A stretch of DNA of 26,465 nt from positions 1 to 26,465 of the forward strand of contig OY288176.1 of the NCBI GenBank assembly GCA_958439195.1, read 5' to 3'. The position numbers and the translations under genes are program-made. The stretch comes from an uncultured Paracoccaceae bacterium. Its GTDB lineage: Bacteria; Pseudomonadota; Alphaproteobacteria; Rhodobacterales; Rhodobacteraceae. This document shows, piece by piece, positions 1 through 7,290 of this stretch (within the stretch, counting starts at the first letter, position 1; every line of letters starts with the position of its first letter). The notes beneath the pieces were generated by a model that was given only the letters and a program-made list of their open reading frames with translations, was not told where the DNA came from and searched no databases.

Positions 1-1090
1 CCAGGGCCATTCTTCTTATGATCGCCCATCTCCTTTCTTACATCAAGTGCATACCCTATGCAAGTGCTGAGGCACTCCAATGGTGTTTCAAGCCCTCAAT
101 AATCCCTGAACCCCCCCCCATGCCATACATAGCAAAACCAGATCCCACCCCCCCCTCACGCCCCGCATTGCCCGCCCTTGCCCTCGACCCAGCCACCCAG
201 CCCCCCCCCCCTAGGCCCCCCACTCCAGACCATCCCAGCAAGCAGCCAAATCGCTCTCTTGTGCCCTCCTGTAATTACCCCCATCCCCAAGAGAAGGGGA
301 TCAGTGCATCATCTCCCCCCTACCTGCCCCAGCATCCCTTGCCCCCCCCCCCAACGCCCCTACCCCTACCACCAGACCCGTGAGTTCATCCTCTAACTTT
401 GATCAATCCTCAATGGGGAAACTGGACTAAGGGAATGAGGGATCTACAAATTAGTTCAAATGGATCCTGGACTAACTTGTTAATCCTGATTAAGGATTAA
501 GAGATATATGAGCAGGATTAAAAGAATGAATGCATCAACATCATCAGCAACAGACTGCATCCAAGCAACATGGCTACTGGACTAATTTCAGCTTTATTGA
601 GAACCTTACATGGTCTGCCTGCTTGTGACTCCCTTCCAGTACTTAACAACTTGGCAACACTTTGCCAAAGCATCAAGTTCAAGCAGAGCTGAGGAAGGGG
701 AACAGTCAGCTGTCATCCAAGCATAAAAGTTGCACAAATTTGCCAATATGGCTCGAGCAATGTGCCGATACGAGTGGACAAAGCAGGGGTGCAGTACAGC
801 ATATAGTTTCATCGTATGCACTACATACCCGCCCCAGCATCTCCCCCCCTATGTTCCTTGCCACCCCTGTATTACCCTCTAAGCCCCAAGCCATACATAC
901 CCCCCAACATGCCTCCAGGACCCCAAAGAGCCCCCAAGCAACCCCTCCGCCATCAGAATACCTTACAGGATGCACAGGCTTTTGGCACGCATAGTATCAA
1001 GAAAGGGGGGGGTTGCTACCACAGGGTGTCACAGTGTTCCCCCGCCTACCATATCCCGTCTACCATATCTGTCCCACCCCCCACCCAACT
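1..1090. other. C-rich sequence with no assignable exon (3' side of the hydrolase gene)
   Basis: The strand shown has long runs of C and CCCCA-type words like those between the exon copies at 1106-1818, so this is probably more of the same duplicated intron material. An open minus-strand stretch at 821-606 has no recognisable family. It ends with TAA inside a TGTAA word (610-606 on the minus strand), followed by AATAAA, so a transcript end here is possible. A short piece around 100-60 (minus) faintly recalls a later hydrolase segment but contains a stop. Nothing else could be supported. Confidence 0.4.
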
Positions 1091-1105
1091 TCATCCCCTA
1101 TCCCC

Positions 1106-1219
1106 CTGATGTTCCAACATATAAGCAGACCTCTTGCTTTGTTCCGCACTCCTGTTGGTCAGTGATACCCCCAAATGTGGGCAGGCCAGTACCAGCAGTC
1201 CATTGAGGAGTCCTCCCCC
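1106..1219 (-). pseudogene. Decayed third copy of the 3' half of hydrolase exon 2
   Basis: On the minus strand this encodes GLLNGLLVLACPHLGV and then NRSAEQSKRSAYMLEHQ, a more diverged relative of the exon end at 1818. The donor position reads CAG|GG rather than CAG|GT, and the phase after its best acceptor (TTGCAG) differs from that of the other two copies, so it should not splice as a normal exon. The C-rich sequence between the copies (for example CCCAGGACCCC and AACAGCCGGCAACC) is also repeated, showing that exon end and neighbouring intron were copied together. Spacing of the copies is 308 and 404 bp. Confidence 0.75.
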
Positions 1220-1413
1220 CTGCAACCCCTCTGTACCCCTCAAAGCCCCAAACCCCCCACACAACCCCGGAACCGCCCAGGACCCCAGAAAGGCCCCCCC
1301 ATGGCCCCCAACACCCCCCCTCAACTCAAACCCCCAACCCTAAACGCCCAACCCCATCCCCAAAACACAGCCGGCAACCTCTCCTCCTCCAATCCATCTT
1401 CACCCCTACCCAC

Positions 1414-1531
1414 CTGATGTGCCATCATGTAAGCAGACCTCTTACTTTGTTCTGCACTCCTGTTCGTGGCCGCCACTCCTAGATGAGGGCAGCCCAGTAC
1501 CACCAGTCCATTCAGTAGGTCCGCCCGCCAC
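1414..1531 (-). repeat. Intact second copy of the 3' half of hydrolase exon 2 (possible alternative exon)
   Basis: Read on the minus strand this segment encodes WRADLLNGLVVLGCPHLGV and then NRSAEQSKRSAYMMAHQ, nearly identical to the end of the exon at 2066-1818. It keeps the donor CAG|GTGGGT and has an acceptor-like GGGGAG just upstream. If the main exon is cut at its internal AG|GTGGGG (after AWMVAG, phase 2), joining to this copy keeps the frame and gives AWMVAGRWRADLLNG. It could therefore be an alternative 3' half of the exon, or simply a young duplication. Whether it is used cannot be seen from DNA. Confidence 0.7.
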
Positions 1532-1817
1532 CTCCCCGCCCCAAATGCCCATCCCAGCATCCCCTCACCCAGCCAGCCCCGGTTCCCTTCAAATCCCCTG
1601 CAACCCCTCTGTCCCCTTCAAGGCCCCAAACCCCCCCCCCCCCACAACCCCGGAACCGCCCAGGACCCCGAAAAGCTCCACGCCCCCCCCCCCCCCCGCG
1701 CATGGCCCCCAAAAGCCCCCTCAACTCATACCCACAACCTTAACCCCGGACCCCATCCCCAAAAAACAGCCGGCAACCTCTCCCCCCCACCCCAACTTAT
1801 TTTGATCCCCTACCCAC

Positions 1818-4048
1818 CTGATGTGCCATCATGTAAGCAGACCTCTTGCTTTGTTCTGCACTCCTGTTAGTCCCCGCCACTCCTAGATGTGGGCAGCCCA
1901 GTACCACCAGTCCATTGAGGAGGTCCGCCCCCCACCTGCCCGCCACCATCCATGCCACTGCTCCACCCCAATCATGGGCCACTAGGGTGCAGCGACTGTG
2001 ACCTAGCAGCTTGACACATTGCTTGATGTCAGAGCTCAGCTTGGAGAAGTTGTAGGAGGGAACATCCTGTAAGAAACAAAGGGGGGGGGGGACGTAGTAT
2101 GAACATTTGATATTGGGTGGGATAGCCATCAGCCATTTGCTACCCTTCTCCATGCTGTGCTCGCAGATAAGCATATGAACCCTAAACCCTAGTTGAAGAC
2201 CAGTCCAAAGGCAGGCAACAGCTCAACCCTTTTCATAATATGCCTGCTTGCAACACTCTTTGTAAGATCTGACCTACGCACTGCAACCCAGATTAGTCAC
2301 CCAGCTCCTAAAGCTGTCAAGGGTGTTAAACCCTAGACCCCTGCCATACCCATGAATATCGAACGAGTGGGACCAATACCCTGTGTGGCCTCAACACTCT
2401 GGAAATACCCCAAGCTAAAACTCCATCCCTCCTTCAGACTTGCATATGCACGCCCCAAAAAGTGCCATAAAGCCTGAACTGTGTCTAACCACATTAACTG
2501 CCCAAAACCCTCCCCACCTGTGGTTTATCACTGTTGAAAAGTTCCGAATAATGCAGTGAGACCAGTGTTGCCATACGTCCCCCTCATAAGAATGGCCACC
2601 ACACCCAACCCAAAACCCAAACCCGCAGCCACAGACCCCACCAACCCTCCCCCCTGAGCCCTAAACCATGAACCACCTAAACTCTCCGTACCTGTGGTTT
2701 TCTGCTGCTGTCACCTCTCCCTCCTATCAATGGCCACCACACCCAACCCACAACCTAAACTCGCAGCCACCAACCCCACCAAAGCTCCTCCCTAAGCCCT
2801 AAACCATGAACCACCTAAAACCCTCCTTACCTGTGGTCTATCACAGCTGCCATAACCCATCATTCAGCAGCCACTGGGTAACAAATACAACTCCAAAAGC
2901 GCAGCCTCAGACCCCACAAATCTTTCCCCCTAAGCCCTACACCTGATTCCCCTAAACCCTCCCCACCTGTGGTGTATCACTGCTGCCACATCTCCCTCAT
3001 ATCAAGGGCCACCACATCCCAACCCAAAACCCAAGCCCGCAGCCACAGACCCTAGAAAAACCTTCCCACCCCCCAAGCCCTAAACCATTAACCCCATAAA
3101 ACCCTCTTTACCTGTGGTTTATCGCTGCTGCCACCACGTACCAACACAAATCCAAACGTGCAGCCTCAGACCTGACAAAATCTTCCCCCGTAAGCCCTAG
3201 ACCACGACTCCCCTAAACCCTCCTTACCTGTGGTTCATCGCTGCGGCTATACCCCCTCATGTCAATAGGACTCCCCTTGCACCCTAGATGCCAGGGTGCA
3301 CCAGGAGGGTTCCTGGTGCACCCTTCAAAAGTTGTGGTTGAAGTGTGTGCAACAGGACACGCACTTCAACCTGAACCCAAAGCCACAACCTCAGACCCCA
3401 CAAAATCATCCCCCGTAAGACCTAAACCATGAATCCCGTAAAACCCTCCTTACATGTGGTTTATCACTGCTGCCAGCTCCCCCTGGTATCAGTGGCCATT
3501 AAATTCCAACCCAAAACCTAAATTCGCAGCCACAGACCCCAACAAACCTCCCTCCTAAGCCCTAAACAATGAACGCCCTAAAACCCTCCCCACCTGTGGC
3601 TTATCACTGCTGCCACACCCCCTCATACCAGCAGCCACCGGGTACTTATATAACTCCAAACCCGCAGCCCGAGACCCCACAAAATTCCCCCCCTAACCCT
3701 ACAGCTAATCCCCTAAAATGCTCATCACCTGTGGTGTATCACTGTGCCACATCCCCCTCATATTAAGGGCAACTACATCCCAAACCCAAACCCGCAGCCA
3801 CAGACCCTAGACCCTAGACCCCAGAAAAACCTTTCCCCCAAGCCCTAAACCATGGACCCCGTAAAACCCTCCCCACCTGTGGTTTATCGCTGCTGCCATA
3901 GCCCCTCATATCAATGGCCACCACGTCCCAATCTTCCTTGAATGCCACCATCTGATGTCTCCAGCTGTACCAACACTCCGGGAAACCATGGAGGAACAGC
4001 AGCAGGGGCTTGCTAGGTTGACGGGGGCCTGGGGATACGGCATAGATC
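1818..4048 (-). CDS. Soluble epoxide hydrolase-like alpha/beta-hydrolase, two internal exons (gene incomplete)
   Basis: Two exons are clear on the minus strand. The first (4048-3877, 172 nt) follows an acceptor ending ATTCAG and encodes KPLLLFLHGFPECWYSWRHQ and then DVVAIDMRGYGSSDKPQ: the HGFP oxyanion-hole strand and the DMRGYG/SDKP block typical of epoxide hydrolases. It ends CAG|GTGGGG in phase 0. The second (2066-1818, 249 nt, 83 codons) follows TTACAG and encodes DVPSYNFSKLSSDI, the nucleophile elbow LVAHDWGGAVAW (Asp nucleophile), LVVLGCPHLGV and a segment ending RSAYMMAHQ that resembles the start of the family's lid domain. It ends CAG|GTGGGT. The N-terminal exon(s) and the C-terminal exons with the catalytic acid and His are not found; the 3' part probably lies left of the window. 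Substrate cannot be read from this; haloalkane dehalogenase or another hydrolase of the same fold is a less likely alternative. The 1.8-kb intron is filled with partial copies of the first exon. Confidence 0.85.
2175..2515. other. Hydrolase intron sequence without recognisable exon copies
   Basis: This part of the intron between the two hydrolase exons begins with an interstitial telomere-type word (AACCCTAAACCCTAG, 2178-2192) and then has mixed-composition sequence with no clear repeat unit and no exon-like piece. CCCTAAA-like words increase toward the tandem array. Confidence 0.5.
2516..3880 (-). repeat. Ten-copy tandem array of hydrolase exon 1 end plus adjoining intron, about 140-bp unit
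   Basis: The word ACCTGTGG or a close variant recurs at 2516, 2690, 2829, 2965, 3110, 3226, 3452, 3592, 3727 and 3875. Most spacings are 116-174 bp; one of 226 bp is lengthened by an insertion. On the minus strand each unit carries a version of the last 45 or so bases of the exon at 4048-3877 (VVAIDMRG..SSDKPQ), the donor CCACAG|GT, and then a TTTAGGG-rich intron start. The 3875 unit is the real exon. The 3592 unit still reads MRGCGSSDKPQ in frame; the 2965 unit has a one-base insertion, the 2690 unit an in-frame stop, and the 2829 unit is badly eroded. Units lack the 5' part of the exon and its acceptor. Confidence 0.85.
3294..3371. repeat. Double-hairpin insertion inside one repeat unit
   Basis: Two adjacent inverted repeats interrupt the tandem unit that begins at 3226. 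The first (3294-3323) is a perfect stem GGGTGCACCAGGA / TCCTGGTGCACCC with a 4-base loop. The second (3336-3371) pairs GGTTGAAGTGTGTG with CACGCACTTCAACC, with one mismatch. The insert replaces the usual CCACCACATCCCAACC part of the unit and accounts for that unit being about 85 bp longer than the rest. It may be a tiny non-autonomous element or a structured filler. Confidence 0.7.
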
Positions 4049-4149
4049 CTGAATACAAAGACAAGCAGGGGGGGGGGGGCAAGGAGAAGGGGTGCTGTTT
4101 ACAAATACACATGACAGGCGAAAGAGGGCTCAAAGCAGATCTAGACTGA

Positions 4150-4205
4150 AGTTCTCAGCTGTACCAATGTTCATAAAAGTCATGAAGGAGTAACAGGAGG
4201 GGTCC
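4150..4205 (-). pseudogene. Eroded copy of the 5' part of hydrolase exon 1
   Basis: On the minus strand, TCCTTCATGACTTTTATG followed by AACATTGGTACAGCTGAGA lines up with the part of the real exon encoding LFLHGFPECWYSWR (the segment with TTGGTACAGCTGGAGA); I count roughly two thirds identity over about 40 bases. The reading frame is lost. It lies just upstream of the real exon in transcription order, so it looks like an older duplication of its 5' half, complementary to the copies of its 3' half downstream. Confidence 0.5.
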
Positions 4206-4370
4206 TCCCTTACCGCCCTCCCTTCCTCTTTGCCACCCTTACCTCCCCCTTGCCTGCTCTCGCTCCTCCCCCTTTGCCGCCCTCCCTGCCCCCTGTCCCC
4301 CTCCCACTCACCCCCCTTCCTGCCCTCCCACCCGGGGCCCCAGGTGGGGGGGGAGGGGGCGGCCTGGTGG
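4200..4370. repeat. Polypyrimidine/polypurine tract upstream of the hydrolase exons
   Basis: From 4204 to about 4345 the strand shown is almost entirely C and T (CCTCCC-type words), changing to a G-rich run (GGTGGGGGGGGAGGGGGCGG) at about 4344-4363. On the hydrolase coding strand this is a long purine tract. It is probably intronic and resembles the tracts in two SET-gene introns. Confidence 0.6.
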
Positions 4371-5054
4371 AAGTATGAGGGCCGGTGGAGTATTTTGAAA
4401 TGGTATATGCACTGAAGATGTGTCATAGATGAATTAAATTGGATGGGCAGCTAACCCAGACTAATCAGCTCACCATCAAATCTCCTTCAGAAGTGAGGAA
4501 AAAAAGGGTGAGCTTCATTCCATCTGGTGCATGGCCATGTGCATGCTTTGCCAGTAGTGCTTCTCCTTGGTACTGCAGGATTAGTATATAACCGCTGAAA
4601 GACACGCATGGGATGGCCCAAGTTCTGAGATAAGTTCTGTACTTCTCCCACACACAAGAACAACCTGCGGTGCATTTTTGTGGCAACGGGGATGCAAAGG
4701 TTAAGGTTTACATCTACAAAAGTTTACAAGGATGCACTGCAAAAGTGAAAGGGGACTGTGAAAGTGCCTTTGCAGTTTCTCACTTGACTCCATCCTCCAT
4801 CACCAGGAATTCGTGTTCAGTAGGGAAGGGCTCCACCAGGGAAGGGAGGTTGTCTATGTCAGCCTCAAAGAAGGTCTGGGGACTGGAGCACAAACAGCAA
4901 CAACAGCAGCAGCAATCACAGCACGCAGTACCAATAGCACGGACATTATTATGTCATGTTTAGGCATCATTATGGTTGCATGCCGACAACAACGTGTTTT
5001 CTGTTCTCCTTGCTGTTTATGTAAGAAGGGCTGAAGGTGCAGGGCCTATGGCAC

Positions 5055-5227
5055 CTTTTGCTATGACATGTCATGAAATGTAATAAGAATAACAGCAGGA
5101 GCAGCAGGAGCAGCAGCAGCAGAAACACAGTTGTAGTAGTTGTAGTAGTTGTAGCAGCACATCAGCAGCAGCAGAACCCATGTCAGCAATTGTAATGAGT
5201 ACACGCCATGACATGCCATCGCAAAAG
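5055..5227. repeat. Small inverted-repeat element with CAG/GTT interior
   Basis: CTTTTGCTATGACATGTCAT at 5055 faces its near-complement ATGACATGCCATCGCAAAAG ending at 5227; the 21-bp arms differ at two positions and weaker similarity continues outside them. The interior carries GCAGGAGCAG and TTGTAGTAG repeats. A third arm-like copy (TTTTGCTATGGCATATCATG) lies at 5540-5559, and related TATGGCATATCATG words occur near 22351. This fits a short non-autonomous element, but no target-site duplication could be defined. Confidence 0.5.
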
Positions 5228-6047
5228 TGGTATATGCCCCGTACCTCAAGCCGTCACAGAAACAGCGAGGTGGCATATAGGCATAGATATAAGGGGAGTG
5301 AGGTGTGGTGAAGGAAGGAGTCGATGATGGAGGCAGGAGAAGTAGCCGAAGGAGGAAGGAATAACGTCAATGATAAGAGCCATAGCAAGGTTGGACACAT
5401 TCGCAGCGGCTCACCAGCGGTGAAACACATTAGCAGCAGTTAAACCCTAAACCCTAGTGTGCAACCAAGTTAAGGATGCTTTGTGTCACGTTGCTGTCCC
5501 TGTGACAGCTTGCGGAGCGAGACAGTTGGCAGTTGGCCATTTTGCTATGGCATATCATGCAGTTTACCAGCAATAGCACCAGCAGATAATGCTACTCCCC
5601 CCCCCCCCGGATACTTGCGCTGCTCAATAAATTATGTCTGCTGTTACACAACTTCAACTAGCTTTTTACCAAGGCAGCTAGGCATATCGAGGGGCATATC
5701 AACATGTGCTTTAAGATTCACAGTTGCCACCGGTTAAGAGTCTGCTGACAACAAAACACCTGGAAACCGATAAAATAGGTATGCGGAGTAGGCAGAAGAG
5801 GACAGAAAACTGCAAGGACACTATCCCTTCTTATCCATTTGGGGCCATCCCACATGACCTATCAATCCCACATGACTAATCCCTAAACTTCCTGTTGGTA
5901 TGAAGAAGGGTTTACCTTAGGTTGTACTCCTCCCATAAGACGCGGGCCAGCTTGAACCATTGTGGTATGCATTTCATTTTGGCTATAGGTGCTGCCCAGG
6001 CGCCTGCAGGGCCTATCTTTGCCAGCTGCTTTTTCTTCTCTCTTATC

Positions 6048-6223
6048 ACTTCTGGGGAGCTCCGACTGCAGCAAGAGGGAAGGGACGGCGGGGGGGAAAG
6101 GGGAGGGGTTAGAGTTTAGGAGCTCCAGTTGCAGCGAGAGAATAGGGGCGGGCGGGGGGGGGGGGGGGTGAGTTTAGACATGACTTCTGGGGAGCTCTGA
6201 CTGCAGCAAGAGGGAAGGGACGG
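6048..6223 (+). repeat. Three-copy tandem repeat of about 67 bp
   Basis: GGGGAGCTCCGACTGCAGC with AAGAGGGAAGGGACGG at 6048-6088 recurs almost exactly at 6183-6223. A diverged middle copy lies at 6119-6150 (GGAGCTCCAGTTGCAGCG). The copies are separated by G-runs. No function can be assigned. Confidence 0.7.
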
Positions 6224-7290
6224 GATGCTGAGCTGTATAGCGTCAGAATTTCGAGCAGAAGGTACAGCCTTTGTTAGATCAGGGTCATGCACTTCATCGA
6301 GTCTTGGCCATTCGGCCTGTAGCTGCAGTAAAGGTCAGAAATTAGGGATGCCTTATGTGATGCTGTCTGTCAGCATGCATGGTAGGAGATCGAGGGACAT
6401 GGCATGGGAGCAACTCACGGTACTTCCAGGCAGTCAACGCGGAGAGGGTGAGTACGACTGCTTCTTTAGCATCCATCGCTGTTCGTATATGTCATGAAAT
6501 TGCGAGAATGATTCGGATCAACCTGTGCCAATGCCTCGCTACTGAGCTGCCTGCAGGAGTAATTAGCAACGTAGCTCTGGGAGCTTACATTATGGTGTCT
6601 TTTGTCCGCACTGGGCTTGCAGCGGTCGGAGAGGGCCCCGCTCTGTTGCATATGCTCCTGTGCCTGGACCTAAGGCATATTCGCAGGCTCTGTTGTTGCC
6701 GAGGCAACCCTACGGGCTCACTTGGATGCAGTTGCGAAGACTTCAGCTGCTGCATGGCCCATCTATAGGGGTGCTGGTCTCACAGTTGCAATCTGTAACT
6801 GCTGTGGTATAATCGAGGTCACGTGCAACCAGATTCAGAGATTTAGACCACCTTGTGGAGACCCGAGAGGAGCGCCTTGACATGCAAGGCCATATGCTTG
6901 GCTTGGAGGTGTGTTTCATGGCCTGCATTGGCGGGCAGTCCCCTTGGTAAGCCAACGCAATGCATAGGTGCATCGGGGGATGTCTGGCGTCCAATGGACA
7001 GACTTCGCAGTCACTGTGCAGAGCCCGTATAACGCACGGCAAAGTCCACGTGGAGGTGCACGTAGAGGTGCTCCGAGGTCTGCTGTCCGAGTCATTCAGT
7101 TACAGCATGAGAAGGACTACCTATGAAATGTTCAGGCATGTAGGCGATGCACATTCTACCGCAGGAAGGCTCAGCATTTGCGAAGCTGGCAACACGCCGA
7201 AAGCAACAAGCACGCATCCTCAAGTACAGCCGTCTGTAGGCAGTGGTTGAGCCACATCCTTCTATATACAGCCTGTTCTAATAAACCAAA

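Larger units (their letters stand above)
4430..7290. other. Region without a recognised gene between the hydrolase and ferritin
   Basis: No reading frame here matches a family I know. Open stretches exist (plus 6379-6768, minus 7042-6743, minus 4686-4465), but none has domain motifs or a convincing splice context. The region holds CAG/CAA tracts (about 4897-4925 and 5097-5175), an inverted repeat (5055-5227), a telomere-type word (5441-5456), a short tandem repeat (6048-6223), and at its right end the 5' flank of ferritin. A first exon of the hydrolase gene may be hidden in its left part. Confidence 0.45.

Noticed and set aside
56..130. Possible later exon of the hydrolase (minus strand, IIEGLKHHWSASALA)
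   Set aside because: It faintly recalls the W-S-x-P-G-A-L segment of the family, but the frame stops at once and conserved Pro-Gly is missing.
606..821. 71-codon minus-strand frame near the left end
   Set aside because: No resemblance to the hydrolase C terminus or to any known family, and no convincing acceptor.
2516..3880. Regular repeats resembling a CRISPR array
   Set aside because: Units are about 140 bp, diverged along their whole length and derived from an exon-intron boundary. There are no short identical repeats with unique spacers, and the DNA is eukaryotic.
6225..6768. Overlapping plus-strand frames upstream of ferritin
   Set aside because: No domain, no signal sequence, no splice context, and opposite-strand frames are equally open nearby.
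7259..7270. TCTATATACA as a TATA box for ferritin
   Set aside because: It lies only about 22-30 bp before the ATG, which would leave almost no 5' UTR.
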